The translations under genes were made by a program, and so were the position numbers. DNA of 64,000 bases from an uncultured Oscillospiraceae bacterium. Its GTDB lineage: Bacteria; Bacillota; Clostridia; Oscillospirales; Ruminococcaceae. Below, piece after piece: positions 17,976-25,639 of the stretch (position 1 is the stretch's first letter; each line of letters starts with the position of its first letter). Location: NCBI GenBank assembly GCA_900548355.1, contig URKR01000003.1:1-64000 (forward strand). The letters run 5' to 3'. The notes under the pieces are model-generated. The model worked only from the letters and a program-made list of their open reading frames with translations. It did not search any database and was not told the origin of the DNA.

Positions 17976-19136
17976 CTAGAAATAGTATCGCGTTTGGGCG
18001 GGGCGGATATCGGTCAGCGCGCCGGTATAATGGCGCAGTGTATGGGGCCGGTAGGGATGGGCGGCGCAGGCCCCTTCCATGAGTTCGATCCCAAGGCCCG
18101 GCCTGTTGGGGATGGACAGATACCCATTCGCATAGACCAGCGCCTCGTCGGTGATGTCGCTGCGGTAGTCCACGTCGCTGTCCATGATCTCCAGCAGCGA
18201 GAAGTTGGCACAGCAGGCGGCCAGCTGGAGCGTGGCGGCGTTGGCCACAGGGCCGCTGGGGTTGTGAGGCGCGAAGGGGATATAGCAGGCTTCGGCCAAA
18301 GCGGCTATTTTTTTCAGCTCCATGATGCCGCCGGCATGGCTGACATCGGGCTGTACATAGTCGACAGCGCCTCTTTCCAGCAGCGTGCGGAAGGAGCGCA
18401 GCGTGTACAGGCGCTCCCCGGCGGCGATGGGCACCGGCGATGTGCGGTGTACGGCTTCCAGCGCCTCCAGGCTGTCGGGCGGTACCGGCTCCTCAAAGAA
18501 CAGCGGCTTAAAGGGGGCCAGCTCCCGGGCGATTTTTTCCGCCGTAGGCTGGTTGAAGCGGCCGTGCCCCTCAATCAGCAGGTCGACGCCAGGCCCCACC
18601 GCCTCGCGGACGGCCGAAATGCAGGCCAGCGCCCGATCCATTTCCTCGGTGGAGATTTCCAGATAGCTCTGCCCGAAGGGGTCCCATTTCATGGCGGTGA
18701 CGCCCCTCTTGACGGCAGCCTTCGCCTTTTGCGCGAATTCCTCCGGCGTCTTGGCGCCGGAGAACCAGCCGTTCACATAGATGCGCGCCCGGTCATGCAC
18801 ACGTCCGCCCAGAAGCTGTGCGACGGGTACGCCAAGGAACCTCCCCAGCAGATCCCAAAGGGCCATCTCCACCGCCGACAGAGCGGACATCAGCACCGCG
18901 CCGCCGCGCCAATAGGCGTCACGGTATATGTCATGATAATGTTTTTCAATGTCCAACGGGTTTTTGCCGGTAAGCGACTCACGGATATGCTCCACCGCGC
19001 CAGCTAGCGCCTTTTCCTTGTATTCCAAAGTGGCTTCCCCCAGGCCGGTGAGCCCCTCGTCAGTATAGACCTTGACAAAGACCCAATTGGTGCGGTATGC
19101 GTCCACCATAAAGGTTTTTATGTCCGTAATCTTCAT
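17976..19136 (-). CDS. Enolase-superfamily (mandelate racemase/galactonate dehydratase type) enzyme
   Basis: A 386-residue MR/MLE-family protein. The capping domain starts MKITDIKTFMVDAYRTNW. The barrel shows the metal ligands in LLIEGHGRF, FFEEPVPPD and AAGERLY, the catalytic-type segment DVSHAGGI and the general acid His in APHNPSGPV. This layout fits acid-sugar dehydratases such as D-galactonate or related aldonate dehydratases. The ATG at 19136 is preferred: the GAAAGGA site sits right against the ATG at 19145 but is properly spaced for 19136. It is transcribed divergently from an AraC regulator and in operon with an SDR. The exact sugar acid is unknown. Confidence 0.9.
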   Translation of the reverse strand: MKITDIKTFMVDAYRTNWVFVKVYTDEGLTGLGEATLEYKEKALAGAVEHIRESLTGKNPLDIEKHYHDIYRDAYWRGGAVLMSALSAVEMALWDLLGRFLGVPVAQLLGGRVHDRARIYVNGWFSGAKTPEEFAQKAKAAVKRGVTAMKWDPFGQSYLEISTEEMDRALACISAVREAVGPGVDLLIEGHGRFNQPTAEKIARELAPFKPLFFEEPVPPDSLEALEAVHRTSPVPIAAGERLYTLRSFRTLLERGAVDYVQPDVSHAGGIMELKKIAALAEACYIPFAPHNPSGPVANAATLQLAACCANFSLLEIMDSDVDYRSDITDEALVYANGYLSIPNRPGLGIELMEGACAAHPYRPHTLRHYTGALTDIRPAQTRYYF

Positions 19137-19288
19137 ATGCTCCATCCTTTCAATTCCGGCCGGTGAAAAGGCCGGGCTGTGCTATAATAGAAAGAAATTA
19201 TGAAAAGCATACGGGAATCCCCGGGCTGATCCAAGAGAAAATCTTAACTTTTTCTTTCAATATCTTATGATAGGAGCGCAAATACCCC

Positions 19289-20110
19289 ATGGACGCAGCT
19301 ATATCCTCCCGCCTTCCGGCGCTGCTGCAGGCCGGCCTTTTCGACAGCCGTATCAAGTTTGCCGGCCAGCGCGCCACAGTCGGGCGCGTAATGACCCAAT
19401 ATGAGCTGGAGCTCTATCTGGAGGAGGGCGGCGCCGTCTTCGTGCAGGGGAAGCGTTACCCCATCCGGCGGGGCCTGCTGCTGTGCGCCAAGCCGGGCCA
19501 GCGGCGCAGCAGCGAGCTGCATTTCCGGTGCTATTATCTGTATTTGACCGTAGGCGATGGGCAGTTCCGGCAGCTGCTGGACGCCTTCCCCGATGTGCTG
19601 CAGGTGACCGACTTTGACCGGTGCCTGGCGCTATTCGCCGATATGACGGACGGCCTTGCCCACCGGCGCGAGGCGGGGGGCCTGCTTTTGCAGGAGCGGA
19701 TGCTGGCGCTCTTTTATCAGATGCAGCTGGACGCTATGGCAGCAGGCCGCGGAGCGCCGGAACGCCCGGCAGCCGACCAGGAGCGCGTCCGGCGGGCGAT
19801 GGAATACATGGACGCGCACCTGGAGAAGCCGCTGAGCCTGGCCGACATTGCCGCTCAATCCAGCCTGCATCCCAATTATTTTCACCGGATATTTTCTTCG
19901 CTGGCAGGGAAAACGCCCCGGCAATATCTGCTGGATGGGCGGATGCGGCGGGCCAGGATGCTGCTTTTGAACAGCGAGCTGACGCTGGAGGAGGTTGCCA
20001 AGGCCTGCGGCTTTGCTTCCGCCAGCTATTTTCACAGCGTTTTTAAGGGCTATACCGGACAGACGCCCGGCCAATACCGGGGCCGCCGGTATGAAAAAGA
20101 GCCCGTCTAA
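19289..20110 (+). CDS. AraC-family transcriptional regulator
   Basis: A 273-residue regulator. The N-terminal part (residues 20-95) resembles a cupin-like AraC effector domain. The C-terminal part has two helix-turn-helix motifs: LSLADIAAQSSLHPNYFHRIF and LTLEEVAKACGFASASYFHSV, then GQTPGQYR. It is divergent from the dehydratase/SDR operon and probably controls it in response to the sugar substrate. A TATAAT at 19183-19188 could be its -10 element, but no good -35 is seen. The ATG at 19289 has only a weak ribosome site (AGGAGCGCAAATACCCC). Confidence 0.92.
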   Translation: MDAAISSRLPALLQAGLFDSRIKFAGQRATVGRVMTQYELELYLEEGGAVFVQGKRYPIRRGLLLCAKPGQRRSSELHFRCYYLYLTVGDGQFRQLLDAFPDVLQVTDFDRCLALFADMTDGLAHRREAGGLLLQERMLALFYQMQLDAMAAGRGAPERPAADQERVRRAMEYMDAHLEKPLSLADIAAQSSLHPNYFHRIFSSLAGKTPRQYLLDGRMRRARMLLLNSELTLEEVAKACGFASASYFHSVFKGYTGQTPGQYRGRRYEKEPV

Positions 20111-20273
20111 GGGAAAAGAAGCTTTTGAGCCTGAAGCGGCCATCTATCCTCGCTGCGAAAATATGGGGTGAGCCGGGAAGCCCCAAAGGCCTGGCCCCAT
20201 GGCGGATTGTCCGGAGGGGCGGAAGGAGGCAGCCGGCTGAGCGCTTTCCCAAACCCCAGGCAAAAGGCATGCA

Positions 20274-20312
20274 AAAGGGCGTGAGACATAAAATGTCTCA
20301 CGCCCTTTGTTG
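20274..20312. terminator. Bidirectional terminator between araC-type and rdgB-type genes
   Basis: A 16-bp perfect stem AAAGGGCGTGAGACAT / ATGTCTCACGCCCTTT with loop AAA. The preceding 160 nt (20111-20273) hold no gene that I can recognise. Confidence 0.8.
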
Positions 20313-20332
20313 TTTATCCTTTGCGCCTTGCG

Positions 20333-20935
20333 CTACAGGCTCAGCGCCTGCCGGAAGAAGCGGCGGAAGCCTTCGGGCAGCGTGCCGCCGTCCACGTCGG
20401 GCTTGTCCATATCGTAATAATATAACCCTGTGGGAATATGGACGGAGATCCTGTCCAGGGGGAAGCCAGCCTCCCGCCTGGGGTGGGGCTGGGCGACGAT
20501 CCGGAAGGCATCGCCCCACAGGGAGGCGTCCTCGCTTTCATAAACATGCCCCTCATCCAGTACGAAGCATATGGCGTTATGGTAGCGGGCGGTCAGCCCG
20601 CCGTATTCCCGGGCCAGATCCCCATAATAGGCGGTCATTGCCTCGTCGTCCAGGTAACGCCCCTGGGGGGTACGCACATGCACGCCCGGCTGCAGGGCAT
20701 CGGGCAGCCCGGTGAAATACAGGCCCGAATCACAGGAGAAAACCGGACGCGCCAGCATACGGTAATAGGCGTGGGCCTTTAGCCGGGCGTTTTGCAGCGG
20801 CGTCCGGCCGGTTTCAGCCACGGAAGGCAGCGGATCAAAGCTGTCCAGCCCCACCAGGGTCAGCCCCAGCGGCTCCAGGTGCCTGCGCATATGGGCCAGC
20901 TTGGCCCGGTTCCCCGTACCATAGACGATTTGCAT
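20333..20935 (-). CDS. RdgB/HAM1-family non-canonical purine NTP pyrophosphatase
   Basis: A 200-residue protein of the Ham1/RdgB fold, which hydrolyses dITP/XTP to the monophosphate. It starts MQIVYGTGNRAKLAHM (the family's nucleotide-binding TGNxxK), then ETGRTPLQNARLKA and PVFSCDSGLYF with the metal-binding Asp. The C-terminal half diverges from RdgB (no SHR motif; HIPTGLYYYDM instead), so substrate preference may differ. The ATG at 20935 follows GGGAGGGATCATC. It is probably a single-gene unit. Confidence 0.8.
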   Translation of the reverse strand: MQIVYGTGNRAKLAHMRRHLEPLGLTLVGLDSFDPLPSVAETGRTPLQNARLKAHAYYRMLARPVFSCDSGLYFTGLPDALQPGVHVRTPQGRYLDDEAMTAYYGDLAREYGGLTARYHNAICFVLDEGHVYESEDASLWGDAFRIVAQPHPRREAGFPLDRISVHIPTGLYYYDMDKPDVDGGTLPEGFRRFFRQALSL

Positions 20936-20980
20936 GATGATCCCTCCCCGCCACAAGGGTAGCAGAGCTGGAAGCCGCTG

Positions 20981-21295
20981 TCAATCCTCCTTGCGGACTT
21001 CGGTACCGGTCCAGATTTCCAGCGCCAGCAGGCCGACCACCTTAGCCGGCGTCCCCTCCAGGGTAAAGCCGCCCTCTGCCCGGGAGGTTGCCAGGCATTT
21101 GCGTATATCGGCATATACCGTTGCCCAGCCGACGCCGCGCTGCGCGCCAACCAGGGCGCAAAGACGGGTTAAGGGCGGCATTTTGACCCGTACATCCTGA
21201 CAGCGTTCCAGGACGCGAACAAGATCATAAAATCCTTGCGCGCCGGGAAGAATCCCATGCTTAATCATATGGTCCTGAATTTTGATGCTTTCCAT
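20981..21295 (-). CDS. Stand-alone Spo0A C-terminal-like DNA-binding protein (A)
   Basis: A 104-residue protein without a receiver domain. It reads like the Spo0A output domain: IKHGILPGAQGFYDLVRVLE parallels the Spo0A helix following its linker, then LTRLCALVG..WATVYADIRKCL parallels the helix-turn-helix. The C-terminal match is weaker than for its relative at 22865. The ATG at 21295 follows AAGGAGG by 7 nt; a GTG 6 nt earlier is too close. Upstream, at 21371-21377 on the minus strand, is TCTCGAA, one mismatch from the 0A-box core TGTCGAA. It probably binds DNA; targets are unknown. Confidence 0.65.
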   Translation of the reverse strand: MESIKIQDHMIKHGILPGAQGFYDLVRVLERCQDVRVKMPPLTRLCALVGAQRGVGWATVYADIRKCLATSRAEGGFTLEGTPAKVVGLLALEIWTGTEVRKED

Positions 21296-21370
21296 TTGCA
21301 CGCCTCCTTATCATACTCACAGCCTTGACTGTAGAGGGGATAAGGAAGACGCGGGAAAAGTTAAAACGAA

Positions 21371-21377
21371 TTCGAGA
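21371..21377 (-). promoter_or_regulatory. Possible 0A-box-like site (one mismatch)
   Basis: Minus-strand TCTCGAA within a CGAATTCG palindrome, 76 nt before the Spo0A-output-like gene. It is short, so chance is quite possible. Confidence 0.25.
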
Positions 21378-21417
21378 AGCAGTTGAGGAATTTTATCTAT
21401 TTTGCCCTATAAAATAG

Positions 21418-21450
21418 AAAAAACCCTGGATCATCCGATCCAGGGTTTTT
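21418..21450. terminator. Terminator of the PPIase lipoprotein gene
   Basis: Perfect 14-bp arms AAAAACCCTGGATC / GATCCAGGGTTTTT with loop ATCC. U-tracts exist in both directions; it ends the minus-strand lipoprotein gene 15 nt away. Confidence 0.85.
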
Positions 21451-21464
21451 GTATCGCTGTGGGC

Positions 21465-22601
21465 TTATGAGGCGGCGTGGTCAAAAATGAAGTTGGGCAC
21501 GACGGTTTCCTGCAGCAGGATCATCTTGACATAGGGCTCGCCATAGCTTTCAACGTAATCGGCATAGCCGGAATCCTCCAGGGTCTGCGCGTCCACGGAG
21601 AGCTGCTCTGCCTCGGCAATGGCCTGCAGGGTCAGATAATAGACGGCGGTCTCCTCAAAGGCAGCCTGGTTCGCCTCGATATAGGCGTCCTTGGAATCAT
21701 ATTCACTATAGGCGGCGAGAAAGCCGTCCAGATCCAGACCGTATAGGTCGGCATAGTAGGTATATTGGGCCATCTCGGCATCAATCACATAGTTGAGCAC
21801 GCTTTCCGGCACCTGCTGCTTGCAGGTAGCGTTGGAAAGCAGGGTTTGCAGGTAATCGGACTTTTGCGTGCTGACCAGCCAGTCGGCAATATCCTCCTTC
21901 AGCTCGTCGACGGTGGTGAAGCCGTAGTCGGCGGCGATCTCATCGCTGAGCTCGGGGACGATTTCGTCGCCATGGATATAGTTTATGGTCACCGTAAAGA
22001 CGGCGTCCTTGCCCTGGAGGTCGGGATTGTTTTCATAGACATCGGGAAAGGTCACTTCAATATCAAAGGTTTCGCCGGGCGTGTGTCCGATCAGCTGCTC
22101 GATAAAGTCGTCGATATAGCTGGTTTCGCCGATGGTCACCGTCGTACCGGCGCCATCGGTGCTGCCGCCTTCAAACTCCACGCCATCCACCTTCCCGACA
22201 TAGTCGATGTTGAGGGTATCGCCGTCGGCAACCGCGCGGTCCTTGATTTGCTCATAGGTGACATAGTTGCTCAGAATGCTGTCGATCTGGCTGTTCAGGT
22301 CGTCCTCGCTGGCGGTCAGTACCTCGCTGGAGATGGATATGCCCTTGTATTCCGGCAGGGCAATGTAGTCGGAGGCTGTCACGCCTTCAAAATAGCCTTC
22401 GGCGGTCAGCCCGGCGCTGTAATCGAAGGTCTCCTGCTGCTGGGCAGCCGCTGTAGTGGCCTGTGTTTCGCCGCTGGCCGTTGTGGCGGCCGTTTCAGCG
22501 GCGCCAGAGGTAGTGGTAGCGGCAGGATGGCTGCAGCCGGCAGCCAATGCGGCGCTGACCGCCACTGCCGCCAGGGTAAGGGGGAATTTCATGTGTTTCA
22601 A
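21465..22601 (-). CDS. Secreted trigger-factor-like peptidyl-prolyl isomerase lipoprotein
   Basis: A 378-residue lipoprotein. A lipobox LAAGC places the lipidated Cys at residue 23; a Thr/Ala-rich linker follows (about 24-65). Then come a trigger-factor-like region, an FKBP-type PPIase domain (DGDTLNIDYVGKVDGVEFEGG, SYIDDFIEQLIGHTPGE, VTFPDVYENNPDLQGK) and a helical trigger-factor C-terminal arm. It probably folds exported proteins on the outer face of the membrane. The start is taken as TTG at 22601 because GGAG lies 7 nt before it; the ATG at 22607 is against the site and the ATG at 22592 is 16 nt away. It is flanked by two Spo0A-output-like genes. Confidence 0.88.
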   Translation of the reverse strand: MKHMKFPLTLAAVAVSAALAAGCSHPAATTTSGAAETAATTASGETQATTAAAQQQETFDYSAGLTAEGYFEGVTASDYIALPEYKGISISSEVLTASEDDLNSQIDSILSNYVTYEQIKDRAVADGDTLNIDYVGKVDGVEFEGGSTDGAGTTVTIGETSYIDDFIEQLIGHTPGETFDIEVTFPDVYENNPDLQGKDAVFTVTINYIHGDEIVPELSDEIAADYGFTTVDELKEDIADWLVSTQKSDYLQTLLSNATCKQQVPESVLNYVIDAEMAQYTYYADLYGLDLDGFLAAYSEYDSKDAYIEANQAAFEETAVYYLTLQAIAEAEQLSVDAQTLEDSGYADYVESYGEPYVKMILLQETVVPNFIFDHAAS

Positions 22602-22767
22602 GCGCATTCTCCTTTTGAATTGAGCGTATGCCCGGCCGGTAGGCAGGACGGGGACGTGAAGCCCCTCCATTATAGGATGAAAATATTGCATTTCAGTGAA
22701 CAAAGTCTGAACACTGCGCGCGCGTCTTTGCGCCTGCTGCGTCCATGCCGGCCGGATAAGGGGAAAC

Positions 22768-22775
22768 TTGTCGAA
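22768..22775 (+). promoter_or_regulatory. Putative 0A box
   Basis: TTGTCGAA contains the exact Spo0A-box core TGTCGAA, 90 nt upstream of the Spo0A-output-like gene at 22865 and in the divergent region shared with the lipoprotein gene. Confidence 0.4.
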
Positions 22776-22864
22776 TTTTAGCCTATTTTACCGAAAGCCC
22801 ATAATTCAGTCAAAAAACCGCCTGGGATGTGCTTCTTTAAGGGCATATTCAAAAGGAGGGTGCT

Positions 22865-23203
22865 ATGATGAAGGAACGGGAGGTTCAGCTTTATCTGATG
22901 ACAAGACTGGATATTACGGTAGCGGGGTATGATATGATTGTGAAATTCATGGAGCTCGCCGAGCAATACCCCATCGACCGCCCCTTGCCGATGATGGAAG
23001 TCTATGAGCGGGTCGGGCAGGCCTTGGGTAAATCGAAACTCAACGTCTGCCAGGAAATCCATACATGTATCAGGAATTCAGTAGCGCAGATGGATGAGGG
23101 CCCCTTTCAGCCCTGCCCTACCAACAAGGAGTATCTGCACCGGCTGCGGTTTGAGCTTTGGAAAGCGGGGCTGCTGGGAGAGCCCCATAAGCCCGAGCCC
23201 TGA
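22865..23203 (+). CDS. Stand-alone Spo0A C-terminal-like DNA-binding protein (B)
   Basis: A 112-residue protein, again with no receiver domain. LDITVAGYDMIVKFMELA aligns by eye with the first output helix of Spo0A; MEVYERVGQALGKSKLNVCQEIHTCI with its helix-turn-helix; and CPTNKEYLHRLRFEL with the terminal helix, including the PTN-[SK]-E-[FY] block found in Spo0A. The ATG at 22865 follows AAAAGGAGGG closely; the next ATG (22868) is equally plausible. It is divergent from the PPIase lipoprotein gene, whose other side carries relative A. It probably acts as a transcription factor not gated by phosphorylation. Confidence 0.7.
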   Translation: MMKEREVQLYLMTRLDITVAGYDMIVKFMELAEQYPIDRPLPMMEVYERVGQALGKSKLNVCQEIHTCIRNSVAQMDEGPFQPCPTNKEYLHRLRFELWKAGLLGEPHKPEP

Positions 23204-23229
23204 AGGCTGATTTTGGCCTGGCGCAGGCT

Positions 23230-23736
23230 TCAGGCCTGCGCCTGCTCCTCCAGACGGCGGGCAATATAACCGGTTACCTGATCGGGCTGCAGCTTCAGCA
23301 CATAGGCGAGCTCATGGTGAAGAAGGCGCTCGGCCTCACGCAGCGCCTCCTCGTCGGAGGCGCTCATCCGCTTGCCGGTCTGGGCTTTGCCGGTACGGCT
23401 TTCGTACAGGGCTTTGATCAGCATGATAAGCTCCTGCCGGTCGCCGTTGCGGATCATTTTGCGGTACTGATCCCGGCGGGCCTGGGCGTTGTCGATCCAT
23501 TTTGGGGCGATGGAGGGGATGGAGCGGATGAGCTCGTCGGCCTGTGCGGGCGTCAACAGCGGCCGGATACGGCCGGCGCCTGTCTCCACCGGGCAATAGA
23601 TGATCGAATGGGGGTCGTCAATCGGCGTAAGCACATAATAGAGCGTGTTTTGCTTGCAGAAATTTTCACGGCGAATGTCAACAATCCGGCATACGCCGTA
23701 ATTCCCGTAGAGTATTGCGTCATGAATGGATAGCAT
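23230..23736 (-). CDS. CarD/CdnL-type RNA-polymerase-binding regulator
   Basis: A 168-residue protein of the CarD/CdnL/TRCF interaction family. The N-terminal beta domain (MLSIHDAILYGNYGVCRIVDI, residues 1-65) is the RNA polymerase beta-binding module; the C-terminal half is helical (ALREAERLLHHELAYVL). Such proteins stabilise open promoter complexes. The ATG at 23736 is chosen because AGGGAGG lies 7 nt upstream; the ATG at 23742 sits 1 nt from that site. It is convergent with the Spo0A-output-like gene B, with only 26 nt between. Confidence 0.88.
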   Translation of the reverse strand: MLSIHDAILYGNYGVCRIVDIRRENFCKQNTLYYVLTPIDDPHSIIYCPVETGAGRIRPLLTPAQADELIRSIPSIAPKWIDNAQARRDQYRKMIRNGDRQELIMLIKALYESRTGKAQTGKRMSASDEEALREAERLLHHELAYVLKLQPDQVTGYIARRLEEQAQA

Positions 23737-23934
23737 GCCCATACCTCCCTGTGGTCGCGTCCTGCCTGTCGGGAAAGGGTACGAATGGAAAAAGCGCCTA
23801 GCCGCAGGCAACTGGATTTACGTTCCGCCGCCGGCAAACTACGCGCTGCTCTTTTACTATACCACATTAGGGGAGATCATGACATGGGCAAAATATCTGA
23901 AAGCCTATAGGAATATTCAAAAATCTTAGCGGAG

Positions 23935-23968
23935 CCCGGGAACGCAGGCGCTGAGGCCGCTTCCCGGG
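23935..23968 (+). other. Hairpin ahead of the phosphoesterase gene
   Basis: Arms CCCGGGAA (23935-23942) and TTCCCGGG (23961-23968) end 20 nt before the predicted CTG start. There is no U-tract. It could influence translation; no known element was recognised. Confidence 0.4.
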
Positions 23969-23988
23969 TGCGTAAGGGGGGATAAACG

Positions 23989-24447
23989 CTGCAAATTGGG
24001 GTTCTGTCCGATACCCATGGGCTGCTGCGTCCGGAGGTCGTCCATTCCCTGTCAGGCTGCCATTTGATTCTGCACGCCGGGGATATCGGCAGCCCAGGGA
24101 TACTGCGCGCTTTGCGGGCCATCGCGCCGGTCTATGCGGTGCGCGGTAATAACGACGGCGCGTGGGCCGATGCGCTCCCGCCATGGCTGCAGGTCAACCT
24201 GGGCGATATGCCTCTTTGCATGGCCCACCGCCGCGCCGATATCCCCCAGGGGGCCGGTGGGATTGCGGTTTTCAGCCATTCCCACCAATATTATGAACAG
24301 GAGATAGCAGGCAGGCTATGGCTGAACCCGGGCAGCTGCGGGCCGCGCCGCTTTGGGCGGGAGGCCGCTATGGCGCTGCTTTGGGTGAAGCAGGATGGCT
24401 GCCGGGTCAAAAAGATCATCATTCAACCGGCGAACGCTGGACAATAA
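23989..24447 (+). CDS. YfcE-type metallophosphoesterase with probable CTG start
   Basis: A 152-residue calcineurin-like phosphodiesterase. Metal-binding motifs are SDTHG (residues 6-10), HAGDIGS, RGNND and FSHSHQ, then NPGS near the end; the usual GHxH becomes HSH and the loop before it is short. The frame opens at a TAA (23983) and contains no ATG, GTG or TTG before the essential SDTHG motif. The best start is CTG at 23989, 7-8 nt after AAGGGGGGAT; an ATT at 23995 is the alternative. The substrate is unknown (homologues act on phosphodiesters). Confidence 0.8.
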   Translation: MQIGVLSDTHGLLRPEVVHSLSGCHLILHAGDIGSPGILRALRAIAPVYAVRGNNDGAWADALPPWLQVNLGDMPLCMAHRRADIPQGAGGIAVFSHSHQYYEQEIAGRLWLNPGSCGPRRFGREAAMALLWVKQDGCRVKKIIIQPANAGQ

Positions 24448-24450
24448 AAT

Positions 24451-24486
24451 AACGGTGGGCCAGCCGGGATAAGCTGGCCCACCGTT
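24451..24486. terminator. Intergenic hairpin between convergent genes
   Basis: A 14-bp perfect stem AACGGTGGGCCAGC / GCTGGCCCACCGTT between the phosphoesterase and dehydrogenase genes. The U-tract is short, so termination strength is uncertain. Confidence 0.6.
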
Positions 24487-24521
24487 GTACCGGATCGGAT
24501 TAAAAGGGAATATGCAGGCGG

Positions 24522-25553
24522 TTAAACCTGCCAGGGCTTGACCAATACCTTGATGGATTCGTTGCCCTGCTGCGCCAGGATCGCTTCCTCCACCTGATCC
24601 AGGGGGAAGCGGTGGGTAATCAGCGGCGCCATCTGGATACGGCCGGCATTGATGAGGTTCACGGCCCGCTGATGGGTGTCGGGATTGATGAGCGAGCCGT
24701 AAATGGTCAGTTCCTTATGGAACACATCAAAGAGCGGCAGCGGCGTGGTCGCGTCCACCGAGGGGACCGAAAAGAGCAGGACATGGGCGCCCTGAGCGGC
24801 GACGGCAAAGGCCTGGCGGGTGGCGGCGGTGTTCCCCACGCACTCGATCACCACATCGACGCCTTCAGCGCCCAGCCGGGCTGAAAGGGTGGCGGCCGGA
24901 TCCTGGCTAAGGGGATCGAAGGCAAAATCCGCGCCCAGGGACAGGCCGATTTCCCGGCGCATGGCTACGGGCTCGGACAGCGCCACGAAACCGGCGCCTG
25001 AGAGGCGGGCAAGCTGCACCATCATCAGGCCGATGGCGCCGCCGCCGATGACGCAAACGCTCTGCCCCGGCAGGATCCCCACCCGGTCGATCCCATGCAG
25101 GCAGCAGGCCAGCGGCTCGGCCATGGCCCCCGCCTCCAGGCTGACGCCGGGCGCCAGGCGGAAGGCCTGCTGCTCCGGCACCACCGAATACTGGGCGAAG
25201 CCGCCGTTAAAGTTTACGCCCACAGCGACCAGATGGTGGCAGTTCTGCTTCTTCCCCATGCGGCAGGCAGGGCACTGGCCGCAATAGATATTGGGGTCGA
25301 CCGTCACGGCATCGCCGGGGCGGACAGTCGTTACCTCCGCGCCTACCTGCTCCACGATGCCGGCATATTCATGGCCCAGCACCACCGGCGGCGTGACATC
25401 GGCGGAGCCCTTTTCGCCGTGATAGATGTGGATATCCGTGCCGCATACGCCGGCGGCTTCGTTGCGGACCAATACGTCGCGGGGACCCAGCGGCTTGAGC
25501 TCCGCCTCCCGGGTTTCAAAGCGCTGGTTGCCTAAAAAGAATACACCCTTCAT
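24522..25553 (-). CDS. Zinc-dependent medium-chain alcohol/polyol dehydrogenase
   Basis: A 343-residue MDR-family dehydrogenase of the sorbitol/threonine-dehydrogenase type. Catalytic zinc ligands C37 (GVCGTD) and H61-E62 (GHEY); structural zinc cysteines C91, C94, C97, C105; Rossmann GGGAIG motif; C-terminal LVKPWQV. It should oxidise a secondary alcohol or polyol with NAD(P). The ATG at 25553 has better spacing from GGAGG (6 nt) than the adjacent ATG at 25556 (3 nt). It lies 86 nt downstream of murG in the same direction; no functional link is evident. Confidence 0.9.
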   Translation of the reverse strand: MKGVFFLGNQRFETREAELKPLGPRDVLVRNEAAGVCGTDIHIYHGEKGSADVTPPVVLGHEYAGIVEQVGAEVTTVRPGDAVTVDPNIYCGQCPACRMGKKQNCHHLVAVGVNFNGGFAQYSVVPEQQAFRLAPGVSLEAGAMAEPLACCLHGIDRVGILPGQSVCVIGGGAIGLMMVQLARLSGAGFVALSEPVAMRREIGLSLGADFAFDPLSQDPAATLSARLGAEGVDVVIECVGNTAATRQAFAVAAQGAHVLLFSVPSVDATTPLPLFDVFHKELTIYGSLINPDTHQRAVNLINAGRIQMAPLITHRFPLDQVEEAILAQQGNESIKVLVKPWQV

Positions 25554-25639
25554 CATTTGCCTCCTGTAAGGTGGATTGAGTCCTCTTATGTTTCTACAAA
25601 GACGGGACTGGGTTTGGCCGGGTATGGCTGAATGCGCGC

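Noticed and set aside
20160..20260. SRP-RNA-like string GGAAGGAGGCAGCC
   Set aside because: The GGAA loop is not flanked by the conserved CAGG/AGCAG internal loop, and no closing helix was found by eye.
23878..23929. Short frame MTWAKYLKAYRNIQKS
   Set aside because: No ribosome site in good position, very short, and no similarity that I recognise.
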